Below are positions 19,283-27,989 of a stretch of DNA of 64,000 nucleotides, piece by piece. Each line of letters begins with the position of its first letter. Within the stretch, counting starts at the first letter, position 1. Below the pieces are notes generated by a model that saw nothing but the letters and a program-made list of their open reading frames with translations, did no database searches and was not told the DNA's origin. The DNA is from CAWAND01 sp963783335 (GTDB lineage Bacteria; Chloroflexota; Anaerolineae; Anaerolineales; E44-bin32). The stretch spans positions 682,001 to 746,000 of the forward strand of contig CAWAND010000010.1 of NCBI GenBank assembly GCA_963783335.1, given 5' to 3'. The position numbers were made by a program, and so were the translations under genes.

Positions 19283-21106
19283 CTACTGGCCCAGCGGGCA
19301 CAACCGAGCATCGGTCGAAATCAACTTGGACCGCCCCTTCTCCGCGCCGTTGGAGTTTAGCGCTGCCACCTGGAAATAGCACTCACCGGAGGGCAACCCA
19401 GAAAACTTGGACTGCATCTCAAAGTCTGAGTTGTCCACGGTCTGCAGCTCGTTCAGCTCATCAGGAGCCTGGCCGCCGAATACACGATAGCCTGCCACAT
19501 CGGTCGCTCCGTTCCACGAGTATCCCAGGGTCAATTGATCCGCGTGGGCCATATAGGCAAGATCGGGTTTGGTCGCCGGAGCAGCCTGCCAGGGAAAGCG
19601 AAAGGCGCGGTAGCTCACATAGGGTTTGTCAAACGACATCTCAAAGAGGGTCTGCCCCTGAGGTGACACCTCCGTCATGGAAACGTAGGCATAGGGGTCC
19701 TTGGTGGATGGAGACCCCCAGCTCAGAAAGACGTTGCCATCCGGAAGGACCTGCGTGTTTCCCATGAAGGTTGCAAACACCTCCGGTTCGTGCGTGTAGC
19801 CCCAAATTTGCCTGGCCGTCTTGCTGACTGGGTCGACGCGATAGATCAGACCATGCGAGGGGGCGGGATTATCGGGCGATCCTTGGTTGTCAAAGACGGT
19901 GATGTCGCCGTTGGGGAGTTGCCGGACGTCGTGCTGGAAGGCAAACGGTGCCCCATCGACGAACTGGAACATGCCAGCCTTTCCTCCCCAGCGCCACATG
20001 ACTTCCCCGGTGTGCAGGTTGATCTTGGTGATTTCGCTTTGATTCCGGCTCGAAAGGAGGAGGTTGCCATCGTTGGCCACCGCCAGCGCATTGCCGTGAA
20101 CAAGATCCACCTTGTCCGCTGTCAGGTCAGACGTCGAGTTGAACATCGAGAAGTGATCCCAACTGCGCCACTCAAAAATCACGTTCTTGGAAGGGTCGAG
20201 CTCCTGGATGATCAGGCCGGTGACCAGAGCGTCCGGCTTGCCTCCCTGGACGATCTTGCTCATATCGATCGACTGGGCATCATAGGCCATCAGCAGAGCG
20301 TTTCCGTTGGGGAGCAACAGAAAGTCGTGAAGGTCAGCCACATAGCCATTCCCGGCCTGATAGGCGTCCACAACCTGGTACTTCGAATTCATGAGCACAT
20401 AGTTGGATGTCAGCTGGTCATAGTAAGACAGCATGCCATTCGGCTGGAGCTTGAAATCGAAAGCGCCCAGATCCTCGGCCATCGACTTGTAGTAGACGAG
20501 CCGGCCCTGGGCATCCAAGATCAGCAAATAGGAACCGGTCGTGTTCTTAGTCCAATAGAAAGGTGACACAAAGATGTCGCCCTCCGAAGAGTTGGCGTCC
20601 GGCGTGGTTACGCGAAAATGCGGGATATCCTGGGGCACGGTTAGGAAGCCCGGGAAGGCGCTGCGCGGTTTGTCGTCGGCGGGGTCCGGCGTCAAGCTCG
20701 TGACTGTGCCCGATTCCTGATGCTGGGAAATCCTGAATGTGTACGAGAGTCCAATGTAGACCTCCCCCGAGTTCAGCCGCAGGGCGTTTACATCCACCTT
20801 GACCTCTTCCTCCGGCGAAAAAGGATGATCGGGCTTGAAGATTACCGTCTTTCCGTCATCGGCCAGGATAGACGTGCCTGAGTGCAGCCCGCTCTCTGTT
20901 CCCAAGACGATGAAACTCAGCTTCGAAAGAATGTCCTTGCTCAGGTTCGGGCCGTAGCGGACAGCGATCGTGGCATCCTTGGAAACATAGTCAGCGTTCT
21001 TGAGTGGGGCATAGTATTCGGGTAGCTTCGCTTGGGACTTACAGCCCGACATGGCAAAACCCAGCACCAGCAGGATCACTGGCAAACCATTCTTCAGACC
21101 TCTCAC
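19283..21106 (-). CDS. Arylsulfotransferase (ASST)-family lipoprotein
   Basis: 607 aa from a GTG preceded by GGAGGAG. Signal peptide with lipobox MSGC at about residue 22, so it is anchored outside the membrane. Residues ~35-125 form an Ig-like domain (KDATIAVRYGPNLSKDIL, SYTFRIS). The rest matches ASST-type propellers: LHDFLLLPNGNALLM, VIFEWRSWDHF, DLVHGNALAVANDGNLLLSSR, GEVMWRWGGK, FQHDVRQLPNGDITVFDNQ with the conserved His. ASST enzymes move sulfate between phenolic compounds. The C-terminal ~90 residues form a fibronectin-like segment (LTLGYSWNGATDVAGYRVFGG). Substrate unknown. Confidence 0.88.
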   Translation of the reverse strand: MRGLKNGLPVILLVLGFAMSGCKSQAKLPEYYAPLKNADYVSKDATIAVRYGPNLSKDILSKLSFIVLGTESGLHSGTSILADDGKTVIFKPDHPFSPEEEVKVDVNALRLNSGEVYIGLSYTFRISQHQESGTVTSLTPDPADDKPRSAFPGFLTVPQDIPHFRVTTPDANSSEGDIFVSPFYWTKNTTGSYLLILDAQGRLVYYKSMAEDLGAFDFKLQPNGMLSYYDQLTSNYVLMNSKYQVVDAYQAGNGYVADLHDFLLLPNGNALLMAYDAQSIDMSKIVQGGKPDALVTGLIIQELDPSKNVIFEWRSWDHFSMFNSTSDLTADKVDLVHGNALAVANDGNLLLSSRNQSEITKINLHTGEVMWRWGGKAGMFQFVDGAPFAFQHDVRQLPNGDITVFDNQGSPDNPAPSHGLIYRVDPVSKTARQIWGYTHEPEVFATFMGNTQVLPDGNVFLSWGSPSTKDPYAYVSMTEVSPQGQTLFEMSFDKPYVSYRAFRFPWQAAPATKPDLAYMAHADQLTLGYSWNGATDVAGYRVFGGQAPDELNELQTVDNSDFEMQSKFSGLPSGECYFQVAALNSNGAEKGRSKLISTDARLCPLGQ

Positions 21107-21465
21107 TACGATCTTCTTCTCCTCCCATGGGGTGAATTGACACTCGACAACAGGACTATCTTACCCGCACGACCGGAAATTCGGGCCGGGGATGGGGGGC
21201 GTTGGACAATGTGAACCCGGATGCCAAAAGACCATCAAAGGCTCCAAGGGTGGGCCATCGCCGCCTCGCCAGCATGTGACACGCGGAGGAGCTGCCTGGC
21301 CGTTCCACGACGTTCTGCTGGCAGAGTTGGGACATTAGTCGCTTTTCTGGACCACCTATTTTGGACCAAAATGGGATCAGATCAGAGCCAAATGGTCACA
21401 CCGTCTCCGTTGGCTGACGACCGTTCAACGGAAGTGATCACGCGTACGCAGACAAGGGGGAAAGC
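21107..21465. other. Divergent promoter region, ASST / amrB
   Basis: About 359 nt between the divergent ASST and amrB starts. Besides the two ribosome-binding sites (GGAGGAG on the minus strand near 21118; AGGGGGAAA before the amrB GTG) I see no operator, riboswitch or gene. Confidence 0.6.
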
Positions 21466-22293
21466 GTGGAACTCCGACCGTCGATCTCAGGAAACTGGTA
21501 TCCGGCCGATGCCGCCGAGCTGCGCCAATCACTTGCGGAACGGCTAGACACCGTCGCAGACCAGCCGAGAGTCGCTCCAAGCAAGGTGCGCGGCCTGCTT
21601 GTTCCCCACGCCGGCCTGTCCTATTCAGGCGATGTTGCTGCCCACGCCTACGCCACCCTGAGGGATGCCGCCTACGACACGGTCGTCATCCTTGGCCCCT
21701 ACCACGCCTACCACGAGGCGCCTTTTCTTGTATGTCAATACGATGGATACATGACCCCTTTGGGTTCAGTTCCGATAGATCGCCAGCTTGTCGACCAAAT
21801 CGGCGCCAACCTCATCACCGAAACCGGCATGAGCTTAACCCCCACGTCCGAGACGACAGAGCATTCGATTGAAATCCAACTTCCCTTCCTGCAGACCGTC
21901 TTGGGCACGATCCCTGTGGTGCCAATCATGCTCGCCCAGCAGACCCCAACCACCGTTGCGGCACTCGTCGGGGCGTTGGCGACCGCCCTGCACGATTTCG
22001 ATCCGCTCCTGATCGCCAGCTCCGACCTCTCGCATTTCAATCCGCAACAACTTGCCGTCCTGATGGATCGTGAGATGCTGCGTCGCGTTGAGACCCTTGA
22101 AGCGGATGCGGTTCTGCGCGCAGAGCAAGAGGGTACGGCGGCCGCCTGCGGGGCCGGAGCCATTGCCACCATGCTGCTGGTGGCACGTACCTTCGGCGCC
22201 GAACACTCAAAGGTGCTCGAGTATCACACCTCGGGCAAAGTCACGGGGGATTTCAATTCCGTCATCGGGTATGGCGCAGCCGCCTGCTGGTAG
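21466..22293 (+). CDS. amrB: AmmeMemoRadiSam system protein B (Memo-like)
   Basis: 275 aa from a GTG preceded by AGGGGGAAA. Full-length Memo-family fold, related to extradiol dioxygenases: RPSISGNWYPAD at the N-terminus, GLLVPHAGLSYSGDVAAHAY, VVILGPYHAYHE, TSETTEHSIEIQLPFLQ, PIMLAQQ, LLIASSDLSHF. The conserved metal-type His residues (PHAG, TEHS, SDLSHF) are present. The partner radical-SAM gene follows 62 nt later on the same strand. The third usual member, the AMMECR1-domain protein A, is absent from the window. The chemical role of the system is not established. Confidence 0.93.
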   Translation: MELRPSISGNWYPADAAELRQSLAERLDTVADQPRVAPSKVRGLLVPHAGLSYSGDVAAHAYATLRDAAYDTVVILGPYHAYHEAPFLVCQYDGYMTPLGSVPIDRQLVDQIGANLITETGMSLTPTSETTEHSIEIQLPFLQTVLGTIPVVPIMLAQQTPTTVAALVGALATALHDFDPLLIASSDLSHFNPQQLAVLMDREMLRRVETLEADAVLRAEQEGTAAACGAGAIATMLLVARTFGAEHSKVLEYHTSGKVTGDFNSVIGYGAAACW

Positions 22294-22355
22294 ACGAACA
22301 CTGCCAACCCGGATTCGCCGCTGCAACAGCTTGCCCCAGAAACCGAAAAGAGCGC

Positions 22356-23435
22356 ATGTCACCGACTGACCCCCACCTGATGACCGAGCGCGGCGGTGCG
22401 CCTGGCCTGTGGTGGCACACCACGACGGATGGCCGAGTTCAGTGCGATCTTTGCCCTCGCGTCTGCCGGCTGAGGGAAGGACAGCGCGGGTTTTGTTTCG
22501 TGCGCCAAGCCAGAGACGGTGGCATCGTGCTCACATCTTTCGGGCGCAACACAGGCATGGCCTGCGATCCCATTGAAAAGAAGCCCCTGTATCACTTCTA
22601 TCCAGGCTCGCAGGTGCTTTCCTTCGGAACGTTGGGCTGCAATCTTGGATGTCGGTTCTGCCAAAACTGGCACATCTCAAAGGCACGCCAGGTGGCTGAT
22701 TTGCGCCAATCGGCCAGCCCAGAGCAGGTAGCCGCGTTGGCGGTCACCGCAAGCTGCGACGGCGTTGCTTTCACATACAACGAGCCGGTTGTCTTTGCTG
22801 AATATGCCATGGCCTGCGCACGCGAAGCGCATCGGCTCGGCCTCAAGACGGTGGCGGTCACGTCAGGCTATATGTGCGCTGAGCCGCGGGCAGAGTTCTA
22901 CAAGAATATCGACGCGGTCAACGTCGATCTAAAGGCCTTCTCCGAGACTTTCTACCAACGTTTGTGCGGCGGGGCATTGAATCCGGTGTTGGAGACGCTG
23001 CGCTGGTTGAAACAGGAGACCGACATCTGGCTTGAGATCACCACACTTCTGATCCCAGGACACAACGACAACCGCCACGAGCTGGCGCGGCTGAGTGATT
23101 GGATCCTGAAGGTGCTGGGCCCGGACGTTCCGCTGCACTTCACTGCGTTCCACCCTGACTTCCGGATGCGGAACCTCCCTCCTACGCCCTCCGAGACGCT
23201 GACAAAGGCGCGCCGTCTGGCCTTATCTGCCGGCTTGAAGCATGTTTACACGGGAAATGTTGTGGACAATGATGGCGGCACAACCTGGTGCGCCGTCTGC
23301 GGGGAAGCCCTTATCGGCCGGCGAGGCTACCGGCTGAAGACTGGCCGGCTCAACCCGGACGGCACATGCCAGACCTGCGGCACCCGCCTTCCGGGGCGGT
23401 TCAGCGGGGATGATCTCAAGTCCAGATCTGTCTAG
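22356..23435 (+). CDS. amrS: AmmeMemoRadiSam system radical SAM enzyme
   Basis: 359 aa. The N-terminal CDLCPRVCRLREGQRGFCFVR is the Cys-rich segment typical of this family and of pyruvate-formate-lyase-activase-like proteins. The radical SAM cluster motif is CNLGCRFCQNW (C-x3-C-x2-C), with AFTYNEPVVFAEY and VNVDLKAFSETFYQRLCGG further on. The C-terminus carries extra Cys pairs (CAVCGEAL, CQTCGTR), resembling a zinc ribbon. Full length for the family. An in-frame ATG at 22380 is a possible alternative start. Confidence 0.93.
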   Translation: MSPTDPHLMTERGGAPGLWWHTTTDGRVQCDLCPRVCRLREGQRGFCFVRQARDGGIVLTSFGRNTGMACDPIEKKPLYHFYPGSQVLSFGTLGCNLGCRFCQNWHISKARQVADLRQSASPEQVAALAVTASCDGVAFTYNEPVVFAEYAMACAREAHRLGLKTVAVTSGYMCAEPRAEFYKNIDAVNVDLKAFSETFYQRLCGGALNPVLETLRWLKQETDIWLEITTLLIPGHNDNRHELARLSDWILKVLGPDVPLHFTAFHPDFRMRNLPPTPSETLTKARRLALSAGLKHVYTGNVVDNDGGTTWCAVCGEALIGRRGYRLKTGRLNPDGTCQTCGTRLPGRFSGDDLKSRSV

Positions 23436-23444
23436 TGGGGTCGT

Positions 23445-24773
23445 TCAGGCGCTGTATTCTCGGACCTGCTTCATCCCCCGACCGACCATGGCCTGGGCGT
23501 GGCGCTCAGCCTCGTACAGGATGCGATCCTCGTCCAACGTGAGAAGCCCTCGGTCGCGCATCAGCCACGTGCCATCGACCATCACATCGGTTACGTCGGA
23601 CCCCTTCGCGGAATGAACCAGATTGGCCACCAGGCTATGAAGCGGGTGCAGATGGGGCTGGTCGAGGTCCAACAAGATCAGATCGGCAGGTTCACCAGGT
23701 TGGAGACTCCCTTGGCCTTCGAACCCCAGCGCGCCACGCCGTGTCGCCAACCTGAGCGCCTGGTCGCCTGCAATCAGCTCAGGATTGCGCCCCTGGTACT
23801 TGTCGCTCAAGGCCGTCTGCCGCAGCGTGGCGAACAGGTCCATATCACTGTTGGAGGCCGGGCCGTCGGTTCCCAAGCACACATCCACGCCGGCGGCCAG
23901 GCGAGCTTCTAGCGTCGGGAAAGGCATGGCCAGCTTCATGTAAGTGATCGGGCAGTGGGGCACATGCACCCCTTTGGCGGCCAGGATTGCGGTGTCTTCT
24001 TCATCGATCGCCAGGCAGTGCGCCGCCACACAGCCGCCCGGCGCATCGAACACCCCCAGCAAATCCATCAAGGCGACCGGCCGCTGGCCATGCCGATCGA
24101 GTGAATTGGCCACTTGCGCTTCCAATTCGGCCAGGTGCAGATGAATCCCCTGACCGAGTTCGTGGGCCAGTGAGACCACGCGTTCAATGAATGTCGGCGG
24201 GCAAATGTAGGGCGAGTGAGGTCCCAGATAGGTGCGAAGGCGCGGATGCGCCTCAGCCGCCATATCCCGGATCCAGGCCGCCGTCCCGTCGAGGTCCCTC
24301 CCCGTAAACGCTTCGTCTGACTCCTGGCCGAACACCGTCCAGGTCAGGGCGGCTTTCATCCCACTCTGGCGGACCACCTCCGCCACCCGGTCCATGTAAA
24401 AGTACTTGTCGTTGTACATCACGGTGCCGGAGCGGATCATTTCGCACGCCGCCAGGGCGGCTCCCCAGTAGACGTCATCCGAAGTCAAGACACTTTCCTG
24501 GACCCAGATCTTCTCGTTGAGCCAGCGGTCGAAGGGCAAATCTTCGGCCCAGCCGCGTTCGAAAGTCATCGGGCTGTGACAGTGCGCATTGACCAAGCCG
24601 GGCATGGCCGCCTTGTTGTGACCATCGATGGTCTCGTCCGGCGCGAACGTCTCCGGGACGGATCCGACATACAGAATGCGTCCCTCGTCGATGCCCAAAT
24701 CGGCGCCCTCGAGCAGGGTCCCGTTGTCGTCCAAGGTGAGAACATGCAGGTCTTTGATCAGCGTGCGTGGCAT
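23445..24773 (-). CDS. Amidohydrolase, MtaD/TrzA-like deaminase
   Basis: About 442 aa from the ATG of MPRTLIKDLHVL, which has GGAG 8 nt upstream; a GTG nine bases earlier is too close to the SD. Metal-dependent hydrolase superfamily: the first metal motif is NAHCHSPM (HxH), followed by GIHLHLAELE, AAHCLAIDEED, HCPITYMKLA and GTDGPASNSDMD. These fit 5'-methylthioadenosine/S-adenosylhomocysteine deaminases and related chlorohydrolases; substrate cannot be fixed by motifs. It converges on amrS with a 9-nt gap. Cytoplasmic, and probably zinc- or iron-dependent. Confidence 0.9.
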   Translation of the reverse strand: MPRTLIKDLHVLTLDDNGTLLEGADLGIDEGRILYVGSVPETFAPDETIDGHNKAAMPGLVNAHCHSPMTFERGWAEDLPFDRWLNEKIWVQESVLTSDDVYWGAALAACEMIRSGTVMYNDKYFYMDRVAEVVRQSGMKAALTWTVFGQESDEAFTGRDLDGTAAWIRDMAAEAHPRLRTYLGPHSPYICPPTFIERVVSLAHELGQGIHLHLAELEAQVANSLDRHGQRPVALMDLLGVFDAPGGCVAAHCLAIDEEDTAILAAKGVHVPHCPITYMKLAMPFPTLEARLAAGVDVCLGTDGPASNSDMDLFATLRQTALSDKYQGRNPELIAGDQALRLATRRGALGFEGQGSLQPGEPADLILLDLDQPHLHPLHSLVANLVHSAKGSDVTDVMVDGTWLMRDRGLLTLDEDRILYEAERHAQAMVGRGMKQVREYSA

Positions 24774-24860
24774 CGTGAGCACTCCGGAGGTCAGGTGGGA
24801 AGAACCAGCAAGTCTACTTTAGCACGGGCAGGGTTGATCGCATGGACCGGCCGCCGACTC

Positions 24861-26123
24861 TCATTTCAGAAGGGACTGCAGGCCCTTGACCGCCTGGCGC
24901 ACGCCGCCTTCATCCAGCATCTTGAGCTGAAGCTCCCCTGCCCGCCGCGCCATTTCAGGGTTGTCTACAGCCTGATCGATGGCGTTTGCCAGCCGGGTGG
25001 CCGAAAGCCGCGCGTGGGGAAGGGCGGGCGGTCCGACGCCCAGGGCCGCCACCCGACGTCCCCAGGTGAATTGGTCGAAGACGAAAGGAACCAATACCGA
25101 TGGCCGGCCAGCGCGCAATCCCGCGTGGGTCGTGCCTGACCCGCCATGATGCACAACGGCCGCCATGCGTGGGAAGAGCCAAGCGTGGGGGACGACGCCG
25201 ACGGCGTGGATGCTGGGAGGCAGATCCTGCGGTGCAAGGCCGCCCCATCCGGCGTGGATCACGGCCCGCAAGCCCAACCGATCGAGGGCCGCGAGCGCAG
25301 CCCGAGTGGTGCGCTCGGGACGCCGGGAGGGCATCGAGCCGAAACCGATGTAGACCGGCGGGGGGCCGGCCTCGATGAAACGCACCAGGTCCTCAGGCGG
25401 AGTCCATGCTTCGTCATCATCGAACCACGCACCGGTGGTGTGAATGTGAGGCCCCCAATCCGGCGGGGGCGGCGCCAAGTGAGGGCTGTAGCCATTGAAG
25501 ACGGGCACGGCCCGATCCTGCAGCTGGCGCCAGTGGCCCCAGAACGGCGGCTGGCCCAGGCCGAGCACATCCGTCCGCCATCGGCCGATGGCTGATCGGA
25601 ACATCCCCCAGGCGATCTGGTGGGCAACCCAGTGGGTCAGCCGGTTGTAGCCGGGAATCGGCGCCAGCCATCGCGGGAACATGAGCATCGGGTCCAACCG
25701 CGACGGTGCCAGCGGCATCACGGCTGCCATGGCCATCGGCACCCCGGCCGCCTGGGCCAGCTCGAGGCCGAAGAGCGCCCCGGGCAGCTGATTCACAATC
25801 AGGTCCGTCTTGCGCAGTTCGGGCGACGACAGATCATCGACGAAGCCCTGCGCCATGGTGCGGAATATGCGCAGCAAGGCTAGCGACATGCGAACCACAC
25901 TCGTCCCAGCTTCGCTCATAGTCAGACCCGAGCCACCGGTGAGAAGCGGCCGCATTTCACCGCCCATGGGCGCAAAGTCGAAACCGGCGTCCCGAACCAT
26001 GGGTTCGAAGTCCTCGAAGGTGATCACGCGCACGTCGTGGCCGGCGCGGCGCAGGCCACGCCCGAGGGCAAGATGGGGGACCACATCGCCGCGTGATCCG
26101 AGGGTCAGAATGGTGAAGTGCAT
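24861..26123 (-). CDS. GT1-family glycosyltransferase (MGT-like)
   Basis: 420 aa from MHFTILTLGSRGDVVPHLALG, the classic N-terminus of GT1 enzymes acting on lipids, sterols or macrolides. The C-terminal nucleotide-sugar region shows VYIGFGSMPSRRPE, HAVGVVPHAWLFPRMAAVVHHGGSGTTHAGLRAG and PFVFDQFTWGRRV, the donor-binding signature with HHGGSGTT. No signal peptide. A remnant of a PadR-type regulator lies upstream, which would fit a detoxifying or resistance glycosyltransferase; acceptor unknown. Confidence 0.92.
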   Translation of the reverse strand: MHFTILTLGSRGDVVPHLALGRGLRRAGHDVRVITFEDFEPMVRDAGFDFAPMGGEMRPLLTGGSGLTMSEAGTSVVRMSLALLRIFRTMAQGFVDDLSSPELRKTDLIVNQLPGALFGLELAQAAGVPMAMAAVMPLAPSRLDPMLMFPRWLAPIPGYNRLTHWVAHQIAWGMFRSAIGRWRTDVLGLGQPPFWGHWRQLQDRAVPVFNGYSPHLAPPPPDWGPHIHTTGAWFDDDEAWTPPEDLVRFIEAGPPPVYIGFGSMPSRRPERTTRAALAALDRLGLRAVIHAGWGGLAPQDLPPSIHAVGVVPHAWLFPRMAAVVHHGGSGTTHAGLRAGRPSVLVPFVFDQFTWGRRVAALGVGPPALPHARLSATRLANAIDQAVDNPEMARRAGELQLKMLDEGGVRQAVKGLQSLLK

Positions 26124-26228
26124 GTCTCCGCCAAGCCTATCTGTGTGTGGTCCAGCAGGATGGCGAGGAGCCAAGCAACCATCCGCCCGCCGGCCCGAGT
26201 ATGTGCCATCCGCAGGCTGCCACCAAGG

Positions 26229-26534
26229 CTATGGCGAATCACCCAGGACGGCAAGCAAGTTCTCGATCCAGTCGATTTCGAAGCGGTAGCGGCGGACGCC
26301 GTATTCCAGGGAAAACATCCCGCGAGTGACCCCCTTCTGCAAGGCGTCCTTCGGCAGCGGGATCGGCAAGTTGAGGTTGTCGGCGCGGCGCTCCAGCTCA
26401 GCCATCTCCGCTCGCAGCTCATCCCGCCGTGCCTCCAACACACGAATTTGGGCATCCACCGGGATGGCGACGCCTACTATCACTGGTTGGAGTTGGGGAC
26501 CCTGGGCGGAACGGATCTCTACCTGGCCCGGCAC
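26229..26534 (-). pseudogene. PadR-type regulator C-terminal remnant
   Basis: About 100 codons with coherent codon usage. A coiled segment (RVLEARRDELRAEMAELE) is followed by LEYGVRRYRFEIDWIENLL, which resembles the C-terminal dimerisation domain of PadR regulators; compare TELEWLDELI in the intact PadR at 36607-37119. No winged-helix domain is found upstream, so it is likely a 5'-deleted remnant. It lies 105 nt before the glycosyltransferase, the usual place for its regulator. It could instead be a small free-standing protein. Confidence 0.45.
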
Positions 26535-26594
26535 AACGGTTCGCTGCTGCGCTAGCCGATGTCGTCCCGGGCGCTGGCAGCACCTAGGGCAAGT

Positions 26595-27722
26595 CTAGGG
26601 CTGCCCCCCTCGGATCGAGCCCCACACCGCCAGGGCCGGCTTGGCCTGTCCGTTGTAGGTGCGCAATCCGACGGACTGGAACCAGCCCAGGGTGTCGACC
26701 TGCGACCCGATGCCCTGGGCTTCCAAGAACGGACGATAGGCTTCGACATTGAAGTCCTGGAGCACCAGATAAATCCAGAACGTCAAGTGCCCGCCGAGCT
26801 GGGAATCGATCGCCTGCAGATACCCGATCTGGTCATCGGTCGAGCCGTGGAACGGGGCCACATCCTCGGATGGCCAGCCACCTTCTGCCACCGCCAGCGG
26901 CTTGTCGGCCCGGTCCAAGAGCCGCGTGTAGTAGTCGTCTGGAATCTGGGCGGCGTCATCGAAAGCCACAAATGGGTAGCTCGAAATAGCCCACAGATCC
27001 AGCTGCGGTTCAAAGACATCCACCTCCTCCCAGTTGATCTGGAAGGGCGGTTGGCCCTCGCTCATGATGCTCAGATTGTTGAGGTCATCCCATTGGAACG
27101 TGACGAACACTTGTGTGTTGGGGGACTCAGCCTTGATCGCCGCATAGGTCTGTTTGTACAGATCGACGAAGTGGGCGAAGTCATCCGGGTGAGCATCGGC
27201 ATAGGTGTTGATTTCGGAAGCCAGCCCCAGGTAGCGTGGGTGGAAGGTCTTCGCCATTCGCACAGCATAGTTCAGGTAGGTCCGGCGAAGAGCCGGCGTC
27301 CCGAAATCTGCTCCTTGCAGCTCCGCCGGCAGGGGCGCCAACTGGCGTCGATCGAGCCCGTTGAGCGGGTCAATGACGAAGATCGGCTCCAACCCCTCCC
27401 GCCCGGCGACGATCACCAAATTCTGCTCGTCCGTGACGTCCTGCGATTTCCCGTCGGGGCCATCCATGAAATCGGACCACGGGACGGCACGTTGGATCAG
27501 CACGACCTCGCCATGCGCCCCCATGGCATGCAGCAGATCGAGCAGGCTCTCGTCGGTCATTTCCGGCGGACTGGGAAAGAAGCCATAGGCAGTCTGTCCG
27601 CTGTCGAATGCGGATGGACCGGTGGGAGGTATGGGCGCCGGTGCCGTCGGATTCCCCCCCGAAGCACACGCCAACATCGACAGCACCAAACACAAGCCAG
27701 CAGCCAGCCCTGATCGGGTCAT
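26595..27722 (-). CDS. Secreted lipoprotein with GH-A-like TIM barrel
   Basis: 375 aa from MTRSGLAAGLCLVLSMLACAS; lipobox SMLAC predicts lipid anchoring. A short Pro-rich stretch precedes a barrel-like domain. Two Glu sit where clan GH-A enzymes have their catalytic pair: YLGLASEINTYAD (acid/base position) and PLAVAEGGWPSED (nucleophile position), with FVTFQWDDL and DLWAISSYPF at barrel strands. It is probably an endo-glycanase or a derived barrel; no specific GH family is assigned. The gene follows lhgO on the same strand after a 267-nt gap. Confidence 0.72.
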   Translation of the reverse strand: MTRSGLAAGLCLVLSMLACASGGNPTAPAPIPPTGPSAFDSGQTAYGFFPSPPEMTDESLLDLLHAMGAHGEVVLIQRAVPWSDFMDGPDGKSQDVTDEQNLVIVAGREGLEPIFVIDPLNGLDRRQLAPLPAELQGADFGTPALRRTYLNYAVRMAKTFHPRYLGLASEINTYADAHPDDFAHFVDLYKQTYAAIKAESPNTQVFVTFQWDDLNNLSIMSEGQPPFQINWEEVDVFEPQLDLWAISSYPFVAFDDAAQIPDDYYTRLLDRADKPLAVAEGGWPSEDVAPFHGSTDDQIGYLQAIDSQLGGHLTFWIYLVLQDFNVEAYRPFLEAQGIGSQVDTLGWFQSVGLRTYNGQAKPALAVWGSIRGGQP

Positions 27723-27989
27723 GATTTCAATCCTGGTGTGGGGCCCATCGGTGCTCCCCTCCTTTGCCGTGAGTACACGGTCAGCTGGCTGAAAGTCGCG
27801 CATCGGACGCAGTCTCAGTCATGCAGCCGGCGCTTTTCGGTCAGCCGTCATGGTTTCCACTCCAGCGACGACGGCGCCAGCCCGGAATGCCCCACCGGAG
27901 CAACCCGGTCGTCCGGGGCCTCAGGCACGTCGAACGTCGGCCCCGCTGCCACGCCGTCTCCACCCCTGAGAAAGCACACGAAGACTCGT
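27723..27989. other. Intergenic gap, lhgO to GH lipoprotein
   Basis: 267 nt upstream of the minus-strand lipoprotein gene. It presumably holds its promoter. No hairpin, operator or small gene could be supported. Confidence 0.5.

Noticed and set aside
26118..26555. Plus-strand frame opposite the PadR remnant
   Set aside because: No motif, while the minus strand shows a PadR-like C-terminus with consistent codon use.
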